Source: Lentinus brumalis
Lineage: Eukaryota; Basidiomycota; Agaricomycetes; Polyporales; Polyporaceae
Direction of reading: 5' to 3'
Assembly: GCA_001792895.1 (NCBI GenBank)
Contig: MARA01000006.1
Location: forward strand, 310,001-374,000
DNA: 64,000 nt
Each line of letters begins with the position of its first letter. Position 1 is the first letter of the stretch. Positions 49,058 to 60,200 of the stretch are shown piece by piece. The notes under the pieces are model-generated. The model did no database searches. It was not told the DNA's origin and saw only the letters and a program-made list of their open reading frames with translations. The position numbers and the translations under genes are program-made.

Positions 49058-50098
49058 GGTGGAAGACAGACACGCCACGTCGGCTTCGGCGCCATAAGAC
49101 GAGTTTGTCCTTGTTGAATTCGGAAGGTTTTGGCAAACATGGCCAAATGCCCGCCTTCTCCTTTTTGGGCTATGGGCGTCCCATCCCGCCTCACTGTATC
49201 AACTGCGGTCTCTTGCATTTCTGCTTGGAACACACCGCGAGCCTCTGTAGGGCTCGGCCGTTCATCTTGATTTCGGCTGCAATGAGATTATGAGCTCGCT
49301 GCGACAAGCACCTCTGCTAGCTGCACACATCTAGTGATGACCATCTGACTCGTCGTTATCGTGAGCTTACCCACTTTAACGATCTGTGCCGTGTCTTCCA
49401 GATCCTGCGCCATGGATGGAAATACTCGGCGCCAGCTGATTTCCTATTAAGAAAGCCGGTAAGTCCACCTCAATGGCCTGCTGCTGGGGTGTACTGTGCT
49501 GATAGCCTGATACTGCGTGAACGAATTACTGCGACTGGCAGCACTTATCCCCGATGTGCCCCAACAGCACATGGCGGACATGCAGTGGATCACTTCCATG
49601 CTGGTTATACATAGGACCTGGACTTATCCGGGAAGCCTGAGATATCTGCGCTCTTTCGCCCATGGTTCATGTACGTATGCATTCACATGCCTCCCGAATA
49701 CGGCCATGAGGGCACCTCCAACTCTGTACGTGGCGCACTATGAGCTCACCTTTGTCGTTAGCCCAACCGCCTGCGTGGGGCGAGGGAACGTTGTGAATTC
49801 GCGCGCGCTGAATGCGCTTCTGGCCCCTCTCTTACATGACATTCACCGCTGTTCTTCCACCACTAGCCATTGATACCCGTATTCATCCACATCCCAGGCC
49901 TAATCAGAGCTCAAGCTCAAAATCTGCAGTCATGCAAACCTAGACAACCCTCAAACCGCCGCCTGCCGGAGGGTGGCCTGCGGTGGCGGTGCGTCCTGTG
50001 ACTCGCGTGGTGGCGATCAACATTCGGAATGGGTCAAATTCGTGACACTTATAACCGGAACACCCTGTACAATCCCCCTCAGGCTTGCTGCCCACGCC
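49058..50098. other. Intergenic between SPP and the first SSU1-type gene
   Basis: Divergent promoter region. A near match to the shared 9-mer (ATTCGGAAG, 49118-49126) lies close to the SPP start. A plus-strand open frame at 49517-49873 shows no family motif and is not called as a gene. Confidence 0.35.
50022..50030 (+). promoter_or_regulatory. ATTCGGAAT motif before first SSU1-type gene
   Basis: Exact copy of the 9-mer, about 69 bp upstream of the ATG at 50099. Shared with the promoters of the second SSU1-type gene and the persulfide-dioxygenase-like gene. Confidence 0.45.
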
Positions 50099-51615
50099 AT
50101 GGATACCCTCTCCGACAGCCAAACTCGCAAATCTCTCAAAGATTGCGTCCGGTAAGCAGCGGAGTCCCATGCCATGTGTCGCTTGAAGTTTGCGATGCTG
50201 ACCGGCGTTCATGATGGTGAAATTTAAACAGACATTTCACGCCAGCATGGTTTGCCGTCATCATGGGTATGCGATTCACGCTAGGTCACTCTTAATCATC
50301 GCTCACTGTCCTGATTTTTGCAGGTACGGGATCGATCTCCATCCTGTTCCACAACTTCCCATATGCGACCGAATCAAGAATAATGGTAGTGTTCACCTAC
50401 ATATTCTTCTTCCTCAACCTCGCCCTTTTCATCATCTTCAATGCCCTCACGGCCGCCCGATACATTCTGTTCCCTGATATATGGTCCATCATGTTGCGCC
50501 ACTCGACTCAAAGTCTTTACCTGGGGACGTATCCGATGGGAGCCGCCACGCTCATCAGCGTCGCCGTCGGACTCATCTACGGAGGCGGTTTCGGTGGTCG
50601 GACCTTCCTGTATACCTTGTGGGCTCTCTGGTGGCTCGACGTTGCATTATCTCTCCTATGCACGTTCGCCATCGTTCATATTATGTAAGTTTGGGTTGTG
50701 CGCGTCCTGTCACTATGCTATTGAAAGCTAACCTGACGTCAGGAAAACGCGTCATGAACACGTCTTACAACGAATGACTGCGGTCTGGTTGCTGCCGGTT
50801 GTGACTCTCATTGTCGCGTCTTCCACGGGGGGCGTCCTTGCCGCGCCATTGGCCAAGTACTCCGCCTCGCATTCCCTTTTGACCTACACTGCCTCGGCGG
50901 TTATTGTCTTCATGGGACTCGGACTTGCCTGCATGATCCTCACCACGTACCTCCTCCGTCTCATCCTCCATGGAGTCCCGTCGGGTCCCGGCGTGCTCAG
51001 CGTGTTCATGCCGCTTGGTCCCATGGGACAAGCCGGCTATTCCCTCCTTCTCATTGGACAGGGCTTACAATCCGCTCTACCACTGAAGTACGGCGGATCG
51101 ACGATACTGCGCCAGGAGCACGCCGGAGAGATCATCAGCGTTCTCAGCATATGCGTCGCGATGGCGCTATGGTCACTCGCGACGATGTGGTTCATCTACG
51201 CAATACTGGCCGTCCTGGAGAGCACCCGAGAGGTACGCTTGCCGTTCAAGCAGGCATTCTGGGGACTCATATTCCCTAACGTAAGTCCCATCCTTGTCAC
51301 GTTTGTGGGTCCATTCGAATTTCCCATCTGACACATGATGCGGTTTGACAGGGCGTGTACGCGAATTTGACGATCCAGCTCTATCGGGAGCTCGATTCCC
51401 CGTTCTTCCGTGTGTGGGGATCCATCTACTCCGCGGGCACGCTTGTCTTGTGGGCATGGGTGTTTGTGCGGACTTTGACCCTCGTACATAATGGCGCGAT
51501 CTTCGAGTCGCCGTGTCTGGAGGACTTCGATATGGGGCATGCGGAAGGAAAGCGGAAGAGTCCACAGATGCCAGGCTGTGCGAGCATGTCGGTAACCACG
51601 ACACTTGCGTACTAG
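50099..51615 (+). CDS. SSU1-type sulfite efflux / TDT-family transporter, copy 1
   Basis: Plasma-membrane exporter of the tellurite-resistance/dicarboxylate (TDT) family; fungal Ssu1 members expel sulfite. Exons 50099-50151, 50232-50266, 50324-50684, 50743-51280 and 51352-51615; 1251 nt, 416 aa. Start MDTLSDSQTRKSLKDCVR. The family entry motif HFTPAWFAVIMGTGSIS leads into about ten membrane spans, e.g. FFFLNLALFIIFNALTAARY, YPMGAATLISVAVGLIYG, MTAVWLLPVVTLIVASSTGG and LGPMGQAGYSLLLIGQGL. The end, PCLEDFDMGHAEGKRK, is cytosolic. It is tail to tail with a paralogue of identical length 407 bp away. Sulfite rather than malate as substrate is inferred from resemblance to Ssu1. Confidence 0.9.
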
Positions 51616-52022
51616 GGAGCGACCGCCTGTACACAATGGGGCCTCGCGTGACGCGTCCGATTCTCCCGGTGCTTGACTGTCGATGGTCACAGCGAGCGCA
51701 GGACTCAGAGAAAATTGACCTATATTTTACAATCCGGATTAACTAGCACACAATAATATATAACACACGGCACAGGATGCAACACTCAGTCTCGTTCGAG
51801 CTCGAGGGTCCGGTGGCCGGGAATCTATCCGCAGCGATACAATGTAGAGACAGACGGTCACTCAGCCACATACACGTCGTGTCGTCCTTGCGTGATGTGT
51901 ATGATACAGTCGATATCTAGAGGAGGGACCGGCGAGCGGGCAGGAACGCGCGGGGGGAAGTCAGGAATATGCGGGATGATACCTATTCAGAAGGCGGGCC
52001 AGCGGCCCAGAATCCGTCAGAG
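51616..52022. other. Convergent 3' region between SSU1-type copies
   Basis: Holds presumed 3' ends of both transporter genes. AT-richer than its surroundings (attttacaatccgg, aataatatat near 51724-51760). No coding frame, no remnant of a mobile element seen. Confidence 0.4.
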
Positions 52023-53845
52023 CTAGAGCACTACGGTGGACGAGGAGTTGCCTTGGCTACCGAAGCCTTTCTCAGGGTCAAATGTGTTCTTGGGCCCCGA
52101 GGACACGCTGGGTTGGTCCGGCACGTATGGCGCCTTGAACATCGACCCGTCGATGAACGCCGGTATGCTCCGCACGAATATCGTGATCCAGAGGAGGAAT
52201 ACCACACCTATCAAGGCAAGCAAGTCAGCAGGGGCTCTCGACATTCAAGCAAGAGAACCTGAAGCATACCACACCATGCCGCCGCAATGGCTCGGAATAC
52301 GGGACTGTCCAGCACCTTCGCGAGCTGTACGCACAGCAATGCGAAGACACCGTTCGGGAAAATAAGACCCCAGTAGGCCATCGAGAACGGGATCTTCGCG
52401 GTCGAACGGACATGGGCGATGGAGATGACAGCAAGGAGGATCCATGCGACGCCCAACGAGAACAGGACGAAGGCCCCAAGGAAACATCCGGCAAAAATCA
52501 TTTGCCCAGCTAGCGCGATCGTCGGGAATTCCTCTCCCATGTGAAGAGGCAGGATCTCGGAGAGGTCCTGACCGTTGACGAGGAGGGAAAACCCGCCCTG
52601 ACCGAGAGGACCGAGGGTGATGAAGGCGGAGAGAATGAGCGCGGGATCGGGCGGTCCGCTGGTGATGAGGCGGAGAAGGTACACGGTGATCATCATGAGG
52701 GCAAAGCCTAGGCCGATGATGACCATGGTGAAGGAGAAGCCACTCGTGACGAGCGCTATGGTCGTTGAGTGGGGCATGAGAGCGTGGGACAGCAGACCAC
52801 CCGTAGACGATGCGACGATGAGAGTGACTACCGGGAGGAGCCATACCGCAGTCATCTTCGGTAGCGGCTGATCCTGTTTGGTGATCCTGGAGAATAATTA
52901 GTGATATGAGGGAGACACCTATTAACTGTACATACATCGCGTAGAGCATGCCAAAGGCGACGAGGTATGATACCGCGGAATCCAGCCACCAGAATCCCCA
53001 GAGGGTCCACAGGAGCGTCTCGCCACCAAAACCCCAGTCTTGGTTGATGTTCTGCAGAAACTTGAGTCACAAAAGGTCAGAGCATGTCGACAGGGACTCA
53101 CTAGTGCGGAGTTGATCAAAGTAGCGGCCCCCATGGGGAAACAACCGATAAACAAGCTTTGAGCTGGATGATGGATCATCAGGCTCCAGATCTATAGAAA
53201 ACATGAGTATGTACGCGACAATTACGAGAGGAGCGCAAAGGAGATCCTGAGTAGATGACGCACCTCGGGGAATAAAACATAGCGGAGTATTGTGCATGTG
53301 CAAACAAACACGAAGAGCACGAGGTTGAGCAGGAATATTGCGAGGGCAGCGATCTTGAGCACCAGGCTTTCATTGTGGTAAGGAAAGTTGTGCAGGAGGG
53401 CCGAGACAACGCCAGTGCCCATAATAACGGCATGCCAGGCCCAGGTGAAGTGGCTACGTATCCGTGTCAGCAATTGTGTCCCAACGTTACAGATGGTATG
53501 AATATTTATTCGAGACAATGGCTGATGTGAGATGGCGCCAGGGGATCGTGCACGCAGGGCGGCACGATCTCCAACTGGGTAGTAGCTTCCCTGAAGAGAA
53601 CAGACGTAGCAAGCCTTCCCCGCTTGCTCTTACGTCGGTCACCATGCATGCAGAGGTCACGGTAGCAAGCCACGCTCACGATGCCTGAGCGTCTATACCG
53701 AGACGCCGACCAACGCAATGCTCCTACCGCGGCTCCTGATCCCAAGAGCCATTTGACCGAGCACAAAACATACAGTTACAAGATACACTCACCGGATACG
53801 TTCCTTCCAACTCTTCCAAGCGTGAACGGGGAGTAATAGCGACAT
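52023..53845 (-). CDS. SSU1-type sulfite efflux / TDT-family transporter, copy 2
   Basis: Paralogue of the neighbouring gene, inverted. Exons 53793-53845, 53264-53453, 53102-53191, 52936-53051, 52270-52886 and 52023-52207; again 1251 nt, 416 aa. It starts MSLLLPVHAWKSWKERI, then RHFTWAWHAVIMGTGVVSAL, FPMGAATLINSAL, the identical MTAVWLLPVVTLIVASSTGG, and LGPLGQGGFSLLVNGQDL. The C-terminal tail, FIDGSMFKAPYVPD...STVVL, differs from copy 1. The first coding exon is 53 nt in both copies, and the intron after coding base 449 is shared, but the other introns differ. Intron 1 (53454-53792, 339 nt) is about six times the local norm. Divergence outside core helices suggests specialisation. Confidence 0.9.
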
Positions 53846-55017
53846 AGTGGGCGAGGACAAGCCCCACGGAGCTTACGATGGGCCAAAGGAAAGGGGAAGA
53901 GGCGGAGCCACGTCAAAACGGCGAAGGCTGGACCTATATAGATGCTACGCATGCTGGCTGATGCTGACCCGCCTCCACGCCTCCGAATACTTGTCAGGGC
54001 ATTGGGGCCGGAGCTCATCTAGCGAATTCCGAATAGCGAGCCTTCGGAACACGAGACGAGGTCTGGCCTCCAATAGCGGCCTCTGCATATCCTGGGAAGT
54101 GCGATGGGCAGCGCGGCATCCGTCACAGAGGGCACAGTGCCCAGTAGCAATTCGGAATTGGTTAGCCACTCGGAGCAGGAGGATTGGGGGCGGCGGGAGC
54201 GGTCGATCTGGCGCTTCTCGAGCTGTTACAGCACTGCCACCCAAGTACTTATACCTACGTCCGGTGTTAGCTTCCACTGCAACAGAGTCACTCCTGGATC
54301 CTATATTATGATGATTTGTGGTTAGATCAAGCAAGGTTGTGCACGATCTACACATTACCTGAGGGTACTGCGAGCGAACATTTCGAACGAACCAAATGTG
54401 TCAACTTCTATTCATGGAACTCCTCTTACGAGAATCGACAGCAGACTCGGGGACTCGGAAGGTCCGCTGACAGCGGAGGTACGCCTCGCAGCGACGACAC
54501 GGACTATGACGGAAGTCCTTGAGTTCCGGACCCGTTGGGTTGACCGAGTTGCGTGCTGCTTCGCGCTCGCAACGCCTGTAAGCCTTCAGAAGGTCTTCCG
54601 TCGTCATTACCGCTCACATCTCAGCGTTCGACAGTAATCAATATCGATATCTCTTGAGTTTATGTGTCTTGGATGGAGCGCTTGAATGCAATCATACTTG
54701 TTGTCGATTTGTTGAGTTGATTTGGCAGTCGCTAGTGGAATACGCATTGACATCACTTCACTGTAGGAGTCTCAAAGCTAGTTCATTGCAATGTTTTGGA
54801 AGGTCCATGCCAGTGTAAATGGCCGAGGTGTGACTGCGGCCGTGCGGCATGAAGGCATGTTAATGCCCACTGGCCCGATAACCAATTGCTTCATTGGGAG
54901 AGCGGAGGCTGTGCCGGTGCGTGGCCGCCCTCCTCAGCTCAGTGGCATACCGCGCGCAACTTCCTCAGCCTGCTCGTCCTCCGCCGCCGCCCCGTCTCCC
55001 CTCTAACTCCGTCTCGC
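53846..55017. other. Divergent intergenic region (SSU1 copy 2 / PI 4-kinase)
   Basis: About 1.2 kb without a supported gene. It carries the two motif copies listed separately. The right end, before 55018, is C/T-rich and likely the PI 4-kinase leader. Confidence 0.4.
54026..54158. promoter_or_regulatory. Two ATTCGGAAT-type motifs upstream of second SSU1-type gene
   Basis: ATTCCGAAT at 54026-54034 and ATTCGGAAT at 54150-54158, 181 and 305 bp before the ATG at 53845, in opposite orientation. The first has the context GAATTCCGAATAG, also found at the persulfide-dioxygenase-like promoter. Confidence 0.45.
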
Positions 55018-58000
55018 ATGCCTCCAAACCGCTCCGAATACCAGCCGCTGACTCAGAGCGTGGACGAGGAGGAAGATGTGTCGGAGGGACTCAACCCGCA
55101 ACCAACACGCGGCTTACGGAGGGCACAGAGGCCAGTGCATATTGACTTGAGCAAGTTGGATAGCGCATTCAAACGGTACGCATATTGCCATACTGCATTG
55201 TATGAATGAAGCACCGAAGGCGCGTGAAGCTGGACAGAGTCTATTGCCCAGAAGGTCAAGCGGAAGAAGAAGGTCGAGGACAACTCCAAGAAGGAGATAT
55301 GGCACAGTGTATTCGAGCCTCATTATGTCGCCAATACCGTCCAGACTGGACCTGTAAGTGCCGGTGATTGCTCTCAGTGACCGCTTCCTTCAACGTCCTT
55401 GTCAGGTCAAGACACTCGACCACAAACCGCCCATGACTGCGGCCGACTTCGAATCGTGAGTGGTGCTGCTATTTGGTCCGCATCCGCCTGACTGACGGCA
55501 CAAGATACGTGCAAGCAGTTCGGGAGGCTATTGCCGAGGGTATTCATCCCAAGATGATCACCAAGGGGTCTTCTGGGTCGTACTTTGCTCGCGCGAAGGT
55601 TGATGGCCGCGTTCAGACCGTCGCGTACGTCCCCTATGACCTCGCTCGTGGAACTACTGCCTGAGCCATCATCAGCGTGTTCAAGCCCAAAGACGAGGAG
55701 CCGTATGGTCGGTTGAACCCGAAGGTGAGTGTCAGCGTTCGCTTCCCCTTTCCCCTATTGTTCACCAGTAGCGCGATATTAGACTACGAAGTGGCTGCAC
55801 CGGCAGTTTCGGTGGATTATCCCCTTCGGACGCGCATGTTTAATTCCAAACCTGAGGTAAGTTGAGGTGTTAGGTCCTCATGTTCCAGACTGACGTCTCG
55901 CAGCTACGTCTCCGAAGCCGCTGCATCTCTGCTGGATGAGCGCCTGAGTCTCAACATCGTTCCAAGGACGCAGCTTGTGTCTCTTTCGTCACCAGCGTTC
56001 TTCTACGACTGGCTGGATAGAAACGCAGCAAAGAAGGGTAAACCGCTCCCGGAGAAGATTGGCAGCATGCAGTACTTCCTCCACGGCTACACGGACGCGT
56101 CGGACTTCCTGCGCAAACACCCCTGGCCTGGACGAGCCATCTCAGACACGTTCGACGACGATAGCCACCGGAAAGGTGGTTTACAGAAGAAGTTCCTGGC
56201 TGCTATGAAGGTCGTGTGCGGGAGCACAGGCGCGGAAGACGACGGGTACGACGATGACGACGATGCGGACAGCCGCATGCTCTATGACAGGACGGAGAGC
56301 CGCACAGGCGAGCCTTTCTATTGGACTCCGGCGTTGCAAGACAACTTCCGAGAGGAGCTGGAAAAGTGCGTAGTCATATTCAGAACGTCAACGACGCGTC
56401 GCTGAAACTTCTCACTGCTGCAGGCTTGTCATACTAGGTGAGGTTCGGCGGCGAGTTGTCCTAACATGTCACTCAGTGATTTCTCTCAGACTATCTCATG
56501 CTCAACACCGATCGCGGCGCGGACAACTACATGATCAAGTACTGTGAGGGAGACCACTCAAAATCTCTTGTCGACGTCGCGCCATCACGAACCTCACGAC
56601 CCGAGATGCCCATGATGACAGAACTACGTCGGACCGAGGCGGTCGGGAGCGGACAGACCATCATCGGCGGTACCTCGACACCACCGCTGTATTCACAGAG
56701 CCTCCCATATACCAAGCAGCCACATATACACATAGCGGCGATCGACAACTCCCTTTCCTTCCCTCACGAGCACCCGAAGGGCTGGCGCTCGTACACGTAC
56801 GGATGGTTATACCTCCCGTGACCATCATTGGGCGGCCGTTCAGTCAGAAGACGCGAGACCACTTCTTGCCGCTGCTGACGTCGAAGGCGTGGTGGAGAGA
56901 CACGACATACGAGCTCCGGAAACTCTTCGCGGTCGACCCCGACTTCCATCCCAAGATGTTCCGAGTAAGCTTGCGTGTCCGTCACTCATGACACCGTCTG
57001 GCGCTGATTAGATCCTCCAGAGGCAACTGGCGGTCATCAAGGGGCAGGCATGGAACATCGTGCAGTCTCTCCGACATGCGGTAAGTAGGTGGCTTCACCT
57101 TCATTGGGCGGGGACGCTCACACCCATCTCAGGATGAAGGTCCTCTGGAGTTGACACGGCGGAAGAAAGTCCTAGTCTGGGACGACGAGATTCCCGTAAC
57201 AGAAGACATGCTGCCGGATATCTTGAACAGCTCTTCGTATTCAGCGCATGTCCCGCCCATCTCCCCGCACGCGTCAATAGTGTCCATGCCCCCTCTGCCG
57301 ACGCAGGCCCGCAGGGCGCGCAGCCAGAGCATCTCCGACTTCCCTCCCCCTATACGCCGCACATCGACCGACCTGAGCGGTCTCTCCCGCCCCGTCTCCT
57401 TCTCCGCCAAGTTCCAGCGGGTCCACCCGGCGACAACTGGTGTCACGGTCCTCGAACACATGGAGCGCCTCGATGCCGTCGAGGCCGGGCTGAAGCGGCT
57501 TGGAGTGGACGACGCGGAGGAGGAGGAGGATGGGATGGAAGTCGACGTCGGGGAGTCCTCGTCGTCTGTTCCAGCGCGGATGCCTTCCTCCGCACCTCCG
57601 ACGCAGTCGAGTTTTGGCTCGCCCCCGATGTCGCGCGAGCCGTCCGGCGGCGAGGGCGCTCCCGCTGCAGCTCTTCTTTCGCCATCCGCGCTGTCGGACC
57701 GGCTGCCTGCAGTGCCCGAGGCGGACGACGGGGACGGGGACGGGTACGCGACCGACGCGCTGTCGATGTCCTACGCGGAGGAGGACCTGGTCGCGATGTC
57801 GAAGAGCACGAGCCAGATAGAGGCCCCGCACTCGGCGTTGCACACCCGCTTCACGAGCTACCACTCCCCTCCGATCCGCGAGGAGGAACAGCCTAGCCTG
57901 GACTGGATGCAGGCGGCGGAGAGTCCGAAGGCGCGGACAGTCATTGTAGAGGTACGTGTCATGTTTCAGTCAGGCTCGTGTTCACAGTTGCTAACGCCAG

Positions 58001-58059
58001 ATACGCCTTTGTAGCGCCTTGAGACTGTAGATGTGAAGCCCCTGTGCTCGTGTTGGTGA
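55018..58059 (+). CDS. LSB6: Type II phosphatidylinositol 4-kinase (LSB6-like), one frame break
   Basis: Makes PI4P on vacuolar/endosomal membranes. Exons: 55018-55175, 55230-55353, 55406-55455, 55505-55624, 55676-55724, 55783-55856, 55904-56365, 56424-56437, 56490-56964, 57021-57080, 57133-57951 and 58015-58059; 816 aa. Motifs: GIHPKMITKGSSGSYFAR (ATP loop), VAVFKPKDEEPYGRLNPK (catalytic Lys; then the palmitoylation-loop region WLHRQFRWIIPFGRACLIPN), LDYLMLNTDRGADNYMIKY (catalytic loop) and HIAAIDNSLSFPHEHPKGWR (metal Asp). Then LPVTIIGRPFSQKTRDHFLP and QLAVIKGQAWNIVQSLR. One base restored in CCC 56815-56817 gives the invariant GWLYLPV reading. A 250-residue S/P/D-rich tail ends VKPLCSCW, a possible lipidation site. 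One exon is 14 nt. Confidence 0.94.
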
Positions 58060-58271
58060 GGTAGTATGTTGGATCTCGTGGGGCTTTTTGGATTCTTGTA
58101 CACTACCATCGTGCTTTCGTGATGCTTTCTTTGCATGAGGACCCAATATCGCTGTTTCCACTTCCGTGTACATTTAGATCGCTACGCTTGGAGGCACGAT
58201 ATAATGCATAGATACTGCCAAGACTCTGCTAGACTACGACACGAATCGGTGAGGTGTGGATGCAAGCAAGA

Positions 58272-59823
58272 TCACTCTCCCTCCGCCATGAGCCACTGGG
58301 CGAAGTCGTCCAGACGTTTCTTCTCGGTGTCCTCACTGTCGCCCAGGCCGTCGGTGGTCTGCCCACTCCGTTTGAACCGCTGTCTACCGGCGTACAGGGT
58401 AGCTTCTATCCGCCGACCGGAGAAGAATCTGCCGTTCATTTTCTACAGCCAGCGTGAGCGGAAGGACCGTCTGGATGGTCGGGGGACACTCACTATCACG
58501 CATGCTTGGGCACTCAAGGGGTCTTTGAACTTGACGGTCATGATGCCTTCCGGTTCCTCCTACGCGGGACAGTCAACACAGGACCTTGACACTGTGATGA
58601 GAAGAGGGACGCACATCATATAGTACAACGTTGGTGACTTCTCCCAGTGTCGAGCATTCTTCTCGTACATCGTCCTTCAGGTCAAGCAGGAGCGACTTGT
58701 CCTCTTCCAGCTCCTTGAGCGTGAACATGTGCTTGAGTACTACCACGCGCCCGTGCTTGTTCATGACGTTCGCCTTGTCCTCTTCTGTGATCATGGGACC
58801 GAACCCATCCTCGTCGTCCCATTCGCCCAGCTTCCTGTAGAACAGCCACGGCAGTAAGTGTGCATGCCCTGATAATATAGCATGAGTGGGCACGCACTTT
58901 TGCATCTTCCCGATCCTCCTTGTCGCCCTCTTCTTGTCCTCCATCGTCCTCCTCGGCTTCGCCGCCGCGCTCCCGCCCTGGCCCTGGCCCTGCTCGCCAC
59001 CCTCGTGCTTGTGCGAGAACTGCGCGCGCTGTACGCGCATCCGCGTCGCCGGATCGCCCACCCGCAGCTCCGCATCGTCCAGCATCGTGATCGCGAGCTC
59101 GACCGACTCCTCCTTATAGTACACGACGAGCGCGTCCCCGGAGAACGTGCCGTCGTCGCGCGCGTACAGCTTCACCTTCGGGTCCCCCGCGTCGTCCTCC
59201 AAGATGATCCCGAACTTCCCGAAGCGCGCGATGATCTCGTCCGCGTCGGTATCGGCGGGGAGCCCGGTGACGTATATGGCGGTGTTCTTGGACTTGCGTT
59301 CGGGGGCGGCGGAGGTGGAGGCCCCGTTGTTATCCGAGGCAGCGGCTTTCTTGCCTCGTTTGTTCCCTGCGGCGATGTTTACGGGTCCGTCTTCGGGCTC
59401 TTTGCGTTTCTTGGTGGTGCGCTTGAGAACGGGGGCGGCTGGGGTCTAGGAGGGATGGAAGTCGGTATAGGTCTGAAGAAGATGGGGCAGGGGCGAGAGC
59501 AGACATACCTCTTCATCCACCCCAGCAACGGAGTAGGCCGCCTGTTGGGCCTTCACAAGTTCCTCATCAAGCTACAGTACAAGTAGGAAGGTCAGTACCC
59601 AGAGGTAGGCCTAGCTTTGTAGTAACGCACTCACCACTGGGACCCATGCACCCTTCGCCGCGTCGTACTCGAGTTCACTCCCATCGTCCTGCTCAAACCG
59701 CCATGCTCCCGCTTGCTGGTCGAAATGAACGCGTGGGTCGTCAGCGAACGCGGCGGCTTGGGCCTCAGCAGAAGACCCGCTCGCGAGTGCAGCGGGAGGC
59801 GCGCCATCCTCTGCCGTCGACAT
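58272..59823 (-). CDS. CUS2: Tat-SF1/CUS2-type splicing factor, two RRMs
   Basis: U2 snRNP-associated factor that helps U2 snRNA refolding and prespliceosome assembly. Exons: 59635-59823, 59509-59571, 58898-59445, 58615-58834, 58494-58559 and 58272-58442; 1257 nt, 418 aa, frame intact. The N terminus has DPRVHFDQQAGAWRFEQDD, a short aromatic region seen in Tat-SF1. After a basic linker (KRTTKKRKEPEDG) comes RRM1: KNTAIYVTGLPADTDADEI, DDGTFSGDALVVYYKEESV. A basic helix, RTMEDKKRATRRIGKMQKK, leads to RRM2, a U2AF-homology motif: RVVVLKHMFTLKELEED, EEPEGIMTVKFKD, MNGRFFSGRRIEATLY. It ends with an acidic helix. Convergent with the PI 4-kinase gene, 212 bp apart. Confidence 0.93.
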
Positions 59824-60200
59824 GTTGGATGTTGTACAGAAGCTTTGGGTGATTCGGCGAACAGAGACTATGCTATAAGAGTACAAGAGGAGAATCCACT
59901 GCTAGCCACGAAGATTGAGAGTGAGAGATACACGAGTCAAGGCCGAGGAGATGAGCGGTGTTGACTTGGGCTGGAATTCACTGCGGCGGCACCGTATAGT
60001 GGCTCTTCCCACGGTGAGTCTCCCTGTCGGACGGCGAACTGTATACATATCAACATTCGAAACTTCACATGCAGCACAAGAACGCAGAGAGTACAAGAGT
60101 TGCGTCGAGAGGCAACCCGTATGAAGCTGTCAAGAGTTCACTGTAGAGAGGAAGACGCGAAACGATGCCGACAGTGGCTGATGCATTGCCGGTCTCTACT
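59824..60200. other. Intergenic between Tat-SF1 and complex I accessory subunit
   Basis: Promoter of the minus-strand Tat-SF1 gene and 3' flank of the next minus-strand gene. Nothing else recognised. Confidence 0.4.

Noticed and set aside
49517..49873. 118-codon plus-strand open frame upstream of SSU1 copy 1
   Set aside because: No motif, no convincing start context, and amino-acid order looks random; treated as intergenic.
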